Shown here: one piece after another, positions 47,492 to 58,580 of the stretch
Layout: each line of letters opens with the position of its first letter
Numbering within the stretch: position 1 is the stretch's first letter
From: Mytilus galloprovincialis
Taxonomy: Eukaryota; Mollusca; Bivalvia; Mytilida; Mytilidae
Length of the DNA stretch: 64,000 nt
Reading direction: 5' to 3'
NCBI RefSeq assembly: GCF_965363235.1
Contig: NC_134839.1
Coordinates: 71,438,910-71,502,909 of the forward strand
Notes under the pieces: model-generated
Told to the model about the DNA's origin: nothing
Databases searched by the model: none
Seen by the model: the letters and a program-made list of their open reading frames with translations, nothing else
Program-made: the position numbers and the translations under genes

Positions 47492-48435
47492 AAAGTTATA
47501 AAACCAGGTTTAATCCACCCTTTCTAACAGAAAGAGTATGTACCAAGTTATTACTCATTCTTTTGGTTGATAACGTCTGGTTTTTGTCAGTTTATATTGA
47601 CTCCCCCGTTTTGATTTCAACTTCGAGTTTTGCAAGGTTTTTTTATACTTTTTATTTGACAGGAATAGTGTTAAATGATACATTTACGATGAGAACATTT
47701 AGTAAAACATATTAGATACTTTTATATCTAAGTTGTATTTTGCTGATAAATGATAACAGGTTAACTAAAGACGCTATCAGACTTTAACATAAATATGAAA
47801 TGTTTACAAATTACAAATATTTAACAATACAAAAGAATAATTATACACACAGTTCTACATATTAAAACAATCAATTAGCAATTTAAAAATAAAATAAAAT
47901 CACAACGTACATCTCACTAAGAATTATAAAGTTTGCTTGGACATTAATAAAAATAAGATAGATATTTGAAAATGTGTTCTACATTGAATTTTGTCACAAT
48001 ACAATATATTTTAATAAAGAAAACAAATCAATTAGTTTCATTTATAGATATGGAAATGTTTCTTTAGAAAAAATCTTGTTATTGCTTATTTGCAACTGTA
48101 AGATCATAAGAAAAAGTTTGTTACAGCATCTAGTGAAAAAAAAATTATTTCAGAAAATTTGAATATAAATCAAGAATGGTTGACATAATTTATCCGCAAC
48201 GCGTATAAAATTACGTTATTTTGGCATCATGTTTTTGTCTATGTCAAGAAGGCTAATTCTGCTGGAAATTGAGTTTATTTTCTACATTTGAAAATGCCTG
48301 TACCAAGTCAGGAATATGACAGTTTTTGTCCATTCGTTTTTGATGCGTTTTGTTATTTGATTTTGCCATGTGATTATGGACTTTCCCAATTGATCTTCCT
48401 CTAAGTTCAGTATTTTTGTGATTTTACTTTTTAAT
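47492..48435 (-). repeat. Two reversed U-terminal fragments
   Basis: Positions 47492-47650 (AAAACCAGGTTTAATCCACC, TGTACCAAGTTATT) and 48262-48435 (AAATGCCTGTACCAAGTCAG, TTTTGCCATGTGATTATGGA, TATTTTTGTGATTTTACTTT). The intervening AT-rich DNA has no recognised content. Confidence 0.7.
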
Positions 48436-48562
48436 AAACATTGGGTCGGCATATATTTATTTTGACATATAGGTCACATAGTAGAATTCATGTGTGCATA
48501 TCTTTTAAAGCAACAGTTGAGATCTGTATTATTTCAAAGCGTGTACAAGAATACAAATATTT

Positions 48563-48747
48563 CTATTTAAAGATTTTTCTGCCATCTTTTGCACTGGTGC
48601 GTTTACGAATGGATAGTGACAATTTGTCCTTTTCAAGATTCATTTCGTGAAGAACTTTTTTTATAGACGGTTCCATATAGGCTAACATTTCTTCCTGAGT
48701 AAAATGTTTCTTTTTCCAAAAGTATTTTTTTCTGTCAATTTTGATGA
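48563..48747 (-). CDS. Candidate alternative last exon, copy 1 (no membrane span)
   Basis: The most downstream, partial copy of the 420-bp unit. The same acceptor (GGTTAGACAG) opens 185 bp in phase 1: IKIDRKKYFWKKKHFTQEEM, LAYMEPSIKKVLHEMNLEKD, KLSLSIRKRTSAKDGRK, then IFK and a stop, because the duplication ends just before the membrane-span codons. Spliced to Ig5 this would give a soluble product. It is more diverged than copies 2 and 3 but still open. Without transcripts it may equally be a truncated pseudo-exon. Confidence 0.35.
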
Positions 48748-49564
48748 CTGTCTAACCAATGCTTAAGAAAACGACAACAATTTAATATAAAAAAGAGATC
48801 CACATTCGATACTGCAACTCAGAGAAAGCTTAGCATACAAAAGATGAATAATTAGAACCTGATTACTATGTTATATTAAACGCTTCTCTTACGTTTTGCA
48901 CATATCGTTTTATGGAAATAATATCGATAACAATTATCAATCCGAACGTAGCACCAATGAAAACTACACCCGCTATTCCAATCTGCGTGGACGATTTCCT
49001 GCCATCTTTTGCACTGGTGCGTTTACGAATGGATTGCGATAATTTATCCTTTTCAAGTTTCATTTCTTCCAGAACTTTTTCTATAGACGGTTCCATATAG
49101 GCTAACATTTCTTCCTGAGTAAAATGTTTCTTTTTCCAAAAGTATTTTTTTCTGTCAATTTTGATGACTGTCTAACCAATGCTTAAGAAAACGACAACAA
49201 TTTAATATAAAACAGAGATCCACATTCGATACTGCAACTCAGAGAAAGCTTAGCATACAAAAGATGAATAATTAGAACCTGATTACTATGTTATATTAAA
49301 CGCTTCTCTTACGTTTTGCACATATCGTTTTATGGAAATAATATCGATAACAATTATCAATCCGAACGTAGCACCAATGAAAACTACACCCGCTATTCCA
49401 ATCTGCGTGGACGATTTCCTGCCATCTTTTGCACTGGTGCGTTTACGAATGGATTGCGATAATTTATCCTTTTCAAGTTTCATTTCTTCCAGAACTTTTT
49501 TTAAAGACGGTTCCATATAGTCTAACATTTCTTCCCGAGTGAAATTTTTCTTTTTCCAAAAGTT
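48576..49564 (-). repeat. 420-bp tandem duplication, about 2.35 units
   Basis: The words GCCATCTTTTGCACTGGTGC start at 48581, 49001 and 49421, exactly 420 bp apart. The unit covers most of the terminal exon plus its downstream sequence. The array begins inside copy 1 (after GATTTTT) and ends at CTTTTTCCAAAAGT near 49564, where copy 3 continues into its own 5' exon part. Confidence 0.95.
48866..49167 (-). CDS. Candidate alternative last exon, copy 2 (membrane form)
   Basis: Part of the 420-bp tandem duplication. Upstream of the copied coding part, an acceptor GGTTAGACAG opens 302 bp in phase 1: IKIDRKKYFWKKKHFTQEEM, LAYMEPSIEKVLEEMKLEKD, then the same charged stem, membrane span and tail as copy 3. 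The linker lacks CxCxC and has IKIDRKKY instead. The acceptor is weaker, with its pyrimidine tract (GTCGTTTTCTT) interrupted. It could be a usable alternative last exon or simply a duplicated remnant. The near identity to copy 3 over the coding part suggests recent duplication or gene conversion. Confidence 0.45.
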
Positions 49565-49608
49565 GATCTTTTCTTTGAAAGAACATTGACATGTGCACAT
49601 ATCTATAG
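49286..49608 (-). CDS. Terminal exon, copy 3: Cys-rich linker, membrane span, short tail
   Basis: Acceptor TTCTTTTTTCAG, then 323 bp in phase 1 to the TAA stop. Reads IDMCTCQCSFKEKINFWKKK, NFTREEMLDYMEPSLKKVLE, a charged helical stretch (EMKLEKDKLSQSIRKRTSAK), then DGRKSS and the membrane span IGIAGVVFIGATFGLIIVID, ending SIKRYVQNVREAFNIT. The CxCxC motif, the charged stem with SIRKRTSAxDxRxSS and the Gly-rich span resemble a C-terminal membrane module I recall in many bivalve surface proteins. It is the best candidate for the main last exon because of its strong acceptor. Confidence 0.8.
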
Positions 49609-49689
49609 CTGAAAAAAGAAATCAAACACTTAAAATGAAAAACTAACCAACATTCACCGCAATAAATTTCCTAAAAAAACGTTTTTATA

Positions 49690-49995
49690 GAGAGCCGTGG
49701 TGTAGAGGTTAGTGCGTCGGACTATTAACACACAGGTTCCAGGGTCGATCCCTGCTCCGGGTAGAAAATTTCAGGGACTGAATGTTCGGCTCTACCTTGA
49801 CACCATTTGATAGTATGGTCTTTAGGAAACGATGATAGTCCGTCGGATGTGTAAAATAAAAGGATGAACCGTGTTTAGAGAGAGCCATATATCTTGCACG
49901 TTAAAGACACCCTTGTAGATTTAGAAAAAGAGCAGGCTAATGTATCTGCAAGGCAGCACTCGCACCCGAAAGGTGGAAATGGATTAATATAAGTT
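49690..49995 (+). mobile_element. tRNA-derived SINE
   Basis: A box TGGTGTAGAGG at 49698-49708 and B box GGGTCGATCCC at 49742-49752 are 33 bp apart, as in a polymerase III promoter. The tRNA-like part (GAGCCGTGGTGTAGAGGTTA to CTGCTCCGGGTA) is followed by a conserved-looking body (CACGTTAAAGACACCCTTG, AAGGCAGCACTCGCACCCG). It does not fold as a functional tRNA past the B box. It lies in the last intron, opposite in direction to the Ig gene. Confidence 0.8.
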
Positions 49996-51401
49996 ACAAG
50001 AACTTTTTCCCAATCAACTATAAATAAATATGTTTAAACTAAACTTATTGTGTATACACTTTAAAGTCTGTAATATAATGGTTTTACTACAAATATCCCC
50101 TAAACCTAACAGTATAACAATATAACGTTAATATGAGGTCAAGGTTAGGTCCATTCATAGCCTAGAAGGGAATATACACCGTACTATCATACAATCCACC
50201 AAATATAGTAAGTCTACTGTTATTATCGTCCAAGAAAGAGACATACTTACGCACTGAACATTGATAAAAGAACCACCAGGTTATACGAACCCTGCCAGAC
50301 AACATGTTTACCATGCATGCAATCATTTAAAAAAGTTGAATTAAAGAACCTTAGTGAGCGCGCTCACATAACCCATGTCCCCACACTGTCACTGGACAAA
50401 TAAAAAAAGTGTAGGAAAACAAATGGAATCCTTATTTCCTGTCGATATACACATTTACATAGTATGTCCGTATTATCTACAAAGTTTCATGAAATTCTGT
50501 TATGTGGTTTCAGAGGAGTTGTGATGACATTTATTGCTAATTGTACCTTAAATGCGGATTAGACTACGAAACGCTTATAGTGTATACTAATATTAGTTCG
50601 AGGTCATGTGAATCCTATTTGGCAGACATATACAAGTATGCAAGTATCCCAAAAACTAAATATAAAATCATAATACTCATAATTAGTGGGTAGTTAATAT
50701 GTAAAAAAAACCCACACTTATTAAACGAATTTAGGCAGTCGATTAAATCAGGTCAAGGACAATGGACAAATGACAGACGTTAACTTCGTAACATAAGACA
50801 ACTAGATTCTGAAACAGAAAACTTTAAACAAATAATGAATGCCGTCACTGTTGCTGGTAGTAAGTATGTCGCCTTGATTTCTGCGAGTTTTATCGTAGAC
50901 GATATAAAAATAGATATTAAGTAGAAAAATATACACAACTATTTACTTTTATAAGTAACTATATAACTTTACTTTTATTAACTCGTTTTGGTTTTATGCA
51001 AAAAGGTCAATACGGAGCATACAAATCCATAAGATGAAAGAACTTAATAAGATTTTCATATTCTTTTCTGAGAATGTACCTAAAAATAGAAATGCTAAAA
51101 AATATTTTATGCCAAATGGTTAATTTAAATAACTACAAATTGTATCACCCGTTGTCACAGATATACATTTCAATAACTTATAAGGAATATATGTAGTAAC
51201 ATAATCTTGCTCACAGACATATCACATCAACTTTCTTTTCAAAAAATATTATTGGTAGTTGAAAAATACATTGTAGAGTGTTTCGAATATGACATACACC
51301 ATGTTCACTGTGCCATCTCTTTTTTTGTTTTCATTAAGTATAACGTGTAATAACATTTACTGGACGTAAAGTCAGGTATTTAATTACAAACTAATACTTA
51401 C
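49996..51401. other. Intron sequence, no exon seen
   Basis: Last intron of the Ig gene. AT-rich, with no Ig motif or other exon-like frame on the minus strand. Confidence 0.5.
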
Positions 51402-51719
51402 ATTCATTGACTTGTATATATACTGAGTTTCCAGCACGTGTACCGACAGCATTTGTGACAAAGCACGTATAATTTCCTTCGTCAGATTTTTCTATCGATG
51501 TAAAAGTGATGTTTGGGTCTATCAAATTGCCACCAGTGGCTCTTTCTGACAATGGCTGGTATATGTCGTTTTGTTTTTCCCATTTTATATCTGTTGCAGG
51601 TGGGAAGGATTCATAACTACAAGTTAGTATAAGTGTTGAGACTGTTGACTCGTTCAAGCTTACAATCGTCGAGTATAAAACGTTGTTGTAAATTATAACG
51701 CTGTTCACGCTCGGGAAGT
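51402..51719 (-). CDS. Ig-domain exon 5 (membrane-proximal)
   Basis: Acceptor CCTATTTTCAG, then 318 bp in phase 1 with donor GTAAGT. Reads FPSVNSVIIYNNVLYSTIVS, LILTCSYESFPPATDIKWEK, ITFTSIEKSDEGNYTCFVTN and NSVYIQVNE. It has Cys at B (LTCSY) and F (YTCFV), Trp at C (IKWEK) and the DEGNYTC motif. Sequons NES, NIT and NYT are present. It is the last Ig domain before the terminal exon. Its one-base end (T) can join any of the three candidate last exons, which all start in the same phase. Confidence 0.86.
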
Positions 51720-52674
51720 CTGAAAATAGGTTTAAACTAATATTTATGGTGAAATATAATAAAATATTAATAAATTGAAGCTTTGGAAATTTGAAAAAAC
51801 ACCATGGACAAACAAATTACATGTAACCTTGCTGGTAACAACTATAATGTCAAACTATAAGGCATCATTTTTTCAGCGAGTCAACTATTATCAAAATTGA
51901 CTATTTAAAACAAGAAAGAGAACTCGACTGTATTAACCACATAAACAACAGCACTAACGATGATTTACTTGTAAGATATGATATACCCATTTCTAAAACT
52001 AAAACAGTGAATATGAAATATCAAATATACCAACATAATCACATAATCCTAACATAAAAAAAAAAATATTTCAAATTTCAAAACGTATCTGAAATTTATA
52101 TAGATAAATTATCGTTTGTGTTTGGTTTCTTTTTAGTAAACGCATCATTGTAAATATTACGGAATTTGATGAGACTGTCATCAAAGTGAGAGGGTTAGCG
52201 CTATAAAACCAGGTTTAATATACCATTTTCTACATTTGAAAATGCCTGTTCCAAGTCAGGAATATGACAGTTCTTGTCCGTTCATTTTTGATGTGTTTTG
52301 TTATTTGATTTTGCCATGTGATTATATGGACTTTCCGATTGGATTTTCCTCTGGGTTCAGTATTTTTGTGATTTTACTTTTTGGAACTCTTGAATGTATA
52401 GGAACCCAATATCATGAAAATTAAGATAGGAAATGCAAGCTCGGGAATATTGTATCAATTGGGAGATATACAATCCATGTCTAGGCGCTGGTGGAAGGTA
52501 GATACATAAAAATGACAAGTTCACAACCAAGAAGCTTTAATCATATCTTTTTTGGAAAAGTTTTGTTTTTTCCTAATAAAGCTCTCTTTGCAAGAGATCA
52601 AATGGGAAAGAAATCTGCAATGAAAAATAAGTTAAACATTCAGACAATACACTTATGCTTTGAATTTGACTTAC
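51720..52674 (-). repeat. Intron with reversed U terminus and a reverse-transcriptase tail
   Basis: Positions 52150-52390 carry the U terminus (AAATGCCTGTTCCAAGTCAG to TTTGTGATTTTACTTT). At 52400-52555 the minus strand reads SFLVVNLSFL, then GLYISQLIQYSRACISYL. This matches FSFPIVNFPFL and GVYISQLIRYSRACISYH at 43.4 kb, so it is a second, decayed C-terminal tail of the same retroelement. Confidence 0.65.
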
Positions 52675-52959
52675 CTCCAATTACATTAAGCCAAAGTCCA
52701 CTACTAGTTCCGTTACCTTTATCGTTTTCAACTGCGCATGTGTACGTTCCTTGGTCCATAAACCCAGCATTTTTTATTGTCAATTCTGTTGGTGTTGGTT
52801 GGAGATATTTTGTTGTGTTATTAATATTAATACAGCTTCCATTTAATGACCAAGTTATCGTTGTTAATTGTGTTATCGGTGGATGCGAATCCACGGCACA
52901 GTCGATGGAAATGTCTTCTCCAAATGTAACGTTTTCATCGGGGTGTTCGTGAAATATGA
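52675..52959 (-). CDS. Ig-domain exon 4
   Basis: Acceptor TTTTTTTCAG, then 285 bp in phase 1 with donor GTAAGT. Reads IFHEHPDENVTFGEDISIDC, AVDSHPPITQLTTITWSLNG and NAGFMDQGTYTCAVENDKGN, followed by SSGLWLNVIG. It has Cys at B and F, Trp at C (ITWSLNG), and the DxGxYxC motif. An additional cysteine in LNGSCININ may pair outside the domain. The overlapping plus-strand 153-codon frame (52491-52952) is a shadow. Confidence 0.86.
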
Positions 52960-53491
52960 CTGAAAAAAATTAACAAGAATTGAAATTTGGATAAAACTTT
53001 AAAATTAACAATTATATAAAGATATTGAGAAAAAATATACTTTGCTAACTTGCAATTCGTTTTTCGTTTGATGTGCTTGGTAATAAAAGTGTATAAGTAC
53101 TCCTTGTTAAAATGTAGTCCATCTATCAAAATATTCTGTTGTTGGGAAAATCTTGAATTCGTATAACGACTTCGTATTTAAATATTTTAAAGTACAGTCA
53201 GCATTTATTCAATGGAATATAAATGTGATGTGCTCCTTGCAGAATTCAACGTGTAAGTCTGGAGCAGTCCTTTGAGACATTATCCAAACTTTTCTGATTG
53301 GGTTCCATTAACATATCCTCCAGAAGTAGAAATCAAAATAACAACACGTTTGATGTGTTTAAGTTTTTGATTTTAACATTTATTACAGACCTTCTTTTTT
53401 TTATTTTTCCTCGGAGTTCTGTATTTTTGTTATTATACTATCATAATGCTGCCATTTATGCATACATGCTATATAATAAAAATTCTAAAAA
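52960..53491. other. Intron sequence with a reversed U-terminal fragment
   Basis: Positions 53300-53445 contain TTTGATGTGTTTAAGTTTTT and CCTCGGAGTTCTGTATTTTT. No exon is seen. Confidence 0.5.
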
Positions 53492-54027
53492 GAGTAGGTC
53501 CAGTACGACCCCTTTTTGACCCAAAATATATCTATTGGAAAGAAGAATGCTTGTGTTACATAGATATAGGCTGACAATACAATGCAAATATATTGGGTAT
53601 TAGCATCATTAAGTCATGCTAAATTACTGAAATCTTCACAAGTTTAGCATTTTAGTTAAATTTTGGACGGTTTCCGTCTTAAATGAAAGTGGACGTATTT
53701 GTGTTCATTCTTAATATTGAAATGTAATTATATTCGATGATAATACATAACATATATAAAGGTTGAGGATGAACAAAGATGCGGCCACTTTCATTTTTGA
53801 AAATAAAACATCTAAAAAGTGACATTTTTTGGCATATTCGATATATTTTCATATTTAAGCTTGAATCGGAGCGTTTTTAAAGATTAAATAAGTTAAAATC
53901 ATTCACAAAAACTAATTGAATCAACTGAAATAGATACTTTTAAAAAAAGTGTTTTAAAAGTGTCCAAAATCTTTCGTCAGATGAACCTGAAATTTGAGGC
54001 CAAATTCGGCTGTTACCGGACCTACTC
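53492..54027. mobile_element. MITE-like element with GAGTAGGTCC ends
   Basis: The left end GAGTAGGTCCAGTA and right end TACCGGACCTACTC are inverted copies with one mismatch, 536 bp apart. No protein is encoded. Target duplication is unclear. It lies in the intron between Ig exons 3 and 4. Confidence 0.6.
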
Positions 54028-54648
54028 CTTTAAACTGATGAATACACAGAATCTACAGCTTAGGGGAGAAATATTTCTATCATTTAATCATGGTGAAATT
54101 ATCCATTTTTATACATTTTCATACGTCGTCAACTGGTTGTGTTTCCTGGACACTTATTTTTTATGTAGAATGTTTTAAGATGAATTTAGTTTGTTATGAC
54201 AACATACATATCAAATATTTTATGCGCAAATGGTGAAAGAAGTTACAAGACCCATAGCATCAACACTAAAACTATTTGAAGCTCGCGAAATCAGGCGTTT
54301 ATATTACTCATCCGGTTTAGGTGCAACTGACAACCTTCTGAGGGATGAACTTTTTTTTAATGAAATACTTGCCGTCAAATAACTGAATTAGTGACGACTT
54401 TTTCAGATAAGGATGAACTTTTTCGAATGAAAATTCTGTCACTGAAAATTACAGAAAACAGTTTTCTTTGTAAAATCAAGCTTTCGTTCATCAGGTTTTT
54501 ATTTAATAAACTGCATCAGTATAAAAATAGGGAGAACTGGAATGATTCCGGTTAATTTTCAATAATTCTTGCAAAAGCAATATCAAAACATAAAACCAGT
54601 TAATAAGTTGGGCGGAATAATGGAATTAAAGTTAAAATCAGAACTTGC
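54028..54648. other. Intron sequence, no exon seen
   Basis: Nothing recognised on either strand between the MITE-like element and the Ig exon 3 donor. Confidence 0.45.
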
Positions 54649-54939
54649 CTCCATATATTTCTAGTGTAATTGCATCACTCATGATCGATGTGTGGCCGTT
54701 AGTTGCGTTGCAGGTATAATTTCCACTATCCTGTAATGTTGGGTCAATAATTGTAAATGTAAACTTTTCTTGGTGATTTCCAGTGGATACGTTGAAAACC
54801 TTTGCTTCGACAATCGTCCCTTTAAATTGAAGTTTAACATCGAGGATTCTGGGGGCGGATTTCACTTCACATGTTATATTAAATGGCTTTCTCAGGAATC
54901 CTTCAGCATAATGTGTATATGTAGTTATGATAGGCATAT
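54649..54939 (-). CDS. Ig-domain exon 3, with GC donor
   Basis: Acceptor after a long pyrimidine run (TTTTTTTTACAG), then 291 bp in phase 1. Reads MPIITTYTHYAEGFLRKPFN, ITCEVKSAPRILDVKLQFKG and IIDPTLQDSGNYTCNATNGH. Both disulphide cysteines are present, but the usual strand-C tryptophan is missing (VKLQFKG). The donor reads GGAG then GCAAGT, a GC-AG intron with otherwise perfect consensus, at the same place where exon 4 has GGAG then GTAAGT. Sequons NIT, NVS, NYT and NAT are present. Confidence 0.83.
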
Positions 54940-56112
54940 CTGTAAAAAAAAAAAAAAGGACTAGAAATACATAAAATATTTATTACATTTGTATCTCGTT
55001 CAAGGCTTCTTTGAATAATCTTCCAAAAAAACTAATGATTTTTTTATCCCAGGAATAGATTACCTTAGTCGTATTTGGCAGAACTTTTTGGAATTGTTGG
55101 TCCTCAATGCTCTTTAAATTTGTACTTGTTTGGCTTCATAACTATTTTGATTTGATACATTATTTGCAAGTGCAGTTTATATTTTTTTAAAGGAACAAAA
55201 TGAAGGCCGCCGTATTATACTTCAAAAATAAGGCTGTTTTTAACGTCATTTGTACCAGATTTGTCATTTACGACAAACATTTTTCTAAAACTCTATAAAA
55301 ACTTTTCTTATATCACAAAGCGATATTGTCTAATATCAATTGTAAATATGCAGACATTCCATAAGGAAAATGTTGTTTTCGGCTACGAAAAATTCAGAAA
55401 ATACTAACTTTAAAACTTATTGTCCAAATATAAACAACATTTGAGTCTAAATATACATTCAGAAGTTAGTTAGAAGCTCAATAATTGATAGACAATTTAA
55501 GACATTAAAATTCCATGAGGTATTTAGTCTATGGAAGAAGCGAATCGATAAAAACTTTTCTTACTAGTCAAAAACGAAAGTCAAATCTCTGTGGCAACAA
55601 TACATCGGAATGCAATATTTTCAAAATGATAAGTTCATGTAAGCGTAAATTTTGTTACAGATACGAAATTTTAGTGATATTGATCCTCAAACATAAAGCC
55701 GGTCATGAACTAAGTTTGTGAATTATGTTTGCGGTTTTCTTGACATGCATTGTGACGTGTCATCGTATTCATTTTATATTAGAAAACTAAAGCAGTTATA
55801 TTAGAAAAGTATCGCATTCATAAATTTTTGATATTTTAAAAACACATCGCTATGATATAAGACAAACATCGCATTGATATAATTTAATATAGCAGTATCT
55901 TTTACTTATAGGTGATTTTGGCCTAGCAAACAATAGAATTTATCTCAACTGCATTCCACTGAATTTGCTACATGATATCTATTGATTGTGTACATCTACA
56001 AATGATAAATCGTGCATTTATGTTTCTGGTTTAAATACACCTTGCTTGTTATTACATAAAATAATTCATGGAAATTATACAGCAGACGTATATCGTGTTA
56101 AATGTCATATAA
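54940..56112. other. Intron sequence with a fragment of the CGAAACGCGCGTCTGG repeat family
   Basis: Positions 55020-55150 match 57690-57780 (TATCCCAGGAATAGATTACC, TTGGTCCTCAATGCTCTTTA, GTACTTGTTTGGCTTCATAA). No exon is seen. Confidence 0.5.
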
Positions 56113-56475
56113 AAAAGAAGATGTGGTATGATTGCCAATGAGACAACTATCCACAAAAGACCAAAATGACACAGACAGTATAAGAAATAGATCATTAATC
56201 ATGATAATAGAATAAGTAGACAGCTCTCTCACAAGCAAAAAACCCCTAACTGTAAAAATATAAGGGCATACACTACAGGCACAGGGACACATTCTACTGA
56301 ATCCCCACAGCACGAGTAATAAACCCTGCAGAAAATATAAAAAAAAATGTGGTATGATTGCAAATGAGACAACTATCCACAAAAGACCAAAATGACATAG
56401 ACAGTATAAGAAATAGATCATTAATCATGATAATAGAATAAGTAGACAGCTCTCTCACAAGCAAAAAAAACCCTA
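56113..56475 (-). repeat. 226-bp direct duplication of the GAAGATGTGGTATGATTGCC repeat
   Basis: The word ATGTGGTATGATTGC occurs at 56121 and 56347. Both units continue AATGAGACAACTATCCACAA, GATCATTAATCATGATAATA and GTAGACAGCTCTCTCACAAG. They are nearly identical, so the duplication is recent. The minus-strand frame 56098-56421 is a shadow. Confidence 0.85.
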
Positions 56476-57689
56476 ACTGTAAAGACCCTGTTTTAAAAAA
56501 AAGACATTACTTTATACCGAGAAATCTGCCTTTCTTCGTACAAATGCTAACATTCGTCTGAAATTTACAACAATGCAACTTGTTGATATAACACAATATC
56601 GCTCGTTGATATAAGAAAAGTTTATACCGATTCGCTTCTTTCATAGACTGATTTAGGTAATTTAAATTTCTAAAATTGTCCTCTACGCCGCTCCACTAAT
56701 ATTATGACCACTTCAATGATAATTCATATCAACACAGAAGTATGTTACACAGCAACAAACGACAATAAAAATTAGTTGAAAAACTTAATTCATCAGATTG
56801 ATACAAAAAGAAAAATATCTAAAAACAAAAAGTGGACATGGACGGGTACTTATACGTAAACATCCCTACAACAAAAAGACACTAAGTCTTATACGTAAAA
56901 ATACCTACAACAAAAAGACACTAAGTAGATATTTGAAAGTACTTCTAGTTACTGATAGTTACTGTTCAAAACCATCCTATTACCAATCAGTACACATCAA
57001 ATGAATTGTGTAAAAATCCGTCAAAATCTGTAGGTGAAACAACATGACCTTGTACAATTACAAGATACAGATATCGACGGATCGTTGAACCTTGAATGTG
57101 CATATGAATACAAATTAAACAAAAATGTGTTAATTTACTTATAACAAAATTAATATTAATACCAATAAATACAATATTCTAAGATATAATTACGGTGTTG
57201 AATTTGTAGCCTGTGTTACAAAAAAAAGATTGGCTTTAATCATTGGGCTATCTCACGAGGAATCACGAAAAATAGTATTAAGGAAAGACATTTAATGCAG
57301 CGGAAACTAAATGTGGTTTTCTTCATCAGTAATTGTGTATACATATTCCCATGAGAATTAAAATTATCAAGATCTGAGAACGACAGCTGACACTTTTCAT
57401 GTTTGATTTCATAAAATAAGTTACGATTGCTAAATTTTTTTTGCAATTAAGATACAATCTAAACTATTTAAAAGTATATCATCTATTAATTTGCAGGTAT
57501 TATTTCATTTCAAACCAAAATACCTCAAAACAACAAGATATTCACACAGTTTGCTGAAAAGGTAAAGCAATCGAATTTCCAAAACAAGCTTTTTCATTAT
57601 TAAACAAAAAAAAGAAAAAAAAACTTCGGTAACGCGAAGCTTTTTTATCATTTAATAAATTTCCTGTTACTTAACTTTGAATTTTTCGA
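56476..57689. other. Intron sequence with a 39-bp duplication and U-like fragment
   Basis: Positions 56800-56960 resemble the middle of repeat U (GTGGACATGGACGGGTACTT). Within it, a 39-bp unit starting CTTATACGTAAA and ending AAAAAGACACTAAGT is repeated at 56849 and 56888. No exon is seen. Confidence 0.5.
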
Positions 57690-57860
57690 AAAACTAAGAA
57701 TTTTTTCATCCCAGGGATAGATTACCTTTTTTTCAATTTTGGGTCCTCGATGCTCTTCAACTTTGTACTTGTTTGGCTTAATAATTATTTTGATCTGAGC
57801 GTCTCTGATGAGTCTCATGTAGACGAAACGCGCGTCTGGTGTACTAGAATATAGTCCTGG
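57690..57860 (+). repeat. CGAAACGCGCGTCTGG repeat
   Basis: Contains TCCCAGGGATAGATTACC, TCGATGCTCTTCAACTTTGT, TCTCATGTAGACGAAACGCG and CGTCTGGTGTACTAGAATAT. Partial relatives lie at 55020-55150, 61490-61660 and reversed near 3036-3060. I recall it as common in mussel DNA. Confidence 0.6.
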
Positions 57861-58301
57861 TACTATTGGCAGTACATGTGTGATTTTGCTGCTTGAATGT
57901 CTATTCCCTTATATTTAAAGAAAAAGTAACATATTGATGACTAACATATGAGTGCAATAATTCCTGATAAAGTAAGACCAGACAATGCAAATGTCACCTT
58001 TTATATATTAATCACCGAAAGTTGTTTTTAATCTAACCACACAGCTGCTGTCAACTTGTAAGCCGTTTCTCCTCATGGTAATGTTTGCATAGTTTCTAAA
58101 TTGAAGTGAAATTGACATAATGTAATCATAATAGCATTTCGAATTAACTAAGATCCATTCATAGACTCAGTTAGAAGGAATGATACTACTACTGTAACCC
58201 ACAGATATATCTCTTACATTATCGTATGGCGGCTTTTTATGAACAAAAGATTTATATAATTGTTTTGTTGCTGATTTTTTTTAGAAAGAAATTCAACTCA
58301 C
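57861..58301. other. Intron sequence, nothing recognised
   Basis: No exon-like frame or repeat was recognised between the CGAAACGCGCGTCTGG repeat and the Ig exon 2 donor. Confidence 0.45.
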
Positions 58302-58580
58302 ATCCAAGAACTATGCTTTTACTACAGCTGAAATCTTTTGTATTGTTTGCACAGCATCTGTAATATCCAATATCGTCTTTAGTAGTCATAGATATGTTAA
58401 GGGATGGTTTTTCTGGAACAGATCCGTTGTACCGACTATCTGTTATATCTATAAGTCCGTCGTCTTTCGTCCACCAAACATTCGTTACTTCTGGATATAC
58501 ATCAATCATGCACTCCAAATGAACGTCATCACCAAGATTCAGCGGGTATTTTTCAAATGGTATTTGAGGGTCAGGGGATT
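58302..58580 (-). CDS. Ig-domain exon 2
   Basis: Acceptor TATAAATCAG, then 279 bp in phase 1 with donor GTGAGT. Reads SPDPQIPFEKYPLNLGDDVH, LECMIDVYPEVTNVWWTKDD, RYNGSVPEKPSLNISMTTKD and DIGYYRCCANNTKDF. It has cysteines at B and F, tryptophan at C, and Tyr-x-Cys. The pattern W-x-K-x-x-G...RYxGS...PSLxI is what I recall for many bivalve Ig proteins. An extra cysteine follows the F-strand cysteine (YRCC) and another appears in FSCSK, so a second disulphide is possible. Confidence 0.85.

Noticed and set aside
48912..49520. Two near-identical 62-codon plus-strand frames
   Set aside because: They are antisense shadows of the duplicated membrane exon.
49690..49765. Possible tRNA gene
   Set aside because: A and B boxes are present, but the sequence does not continue into a 3' acceptor arm and instead runs into a SINE body.
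52491..52952. 153-codon plus-strand frame, the longest in the window
   Set aside because: It lies antisense to Ig exon 4 and a retroelement tail. The minus strand has clear Ig motifs and splice sites, and the plus strand has none.
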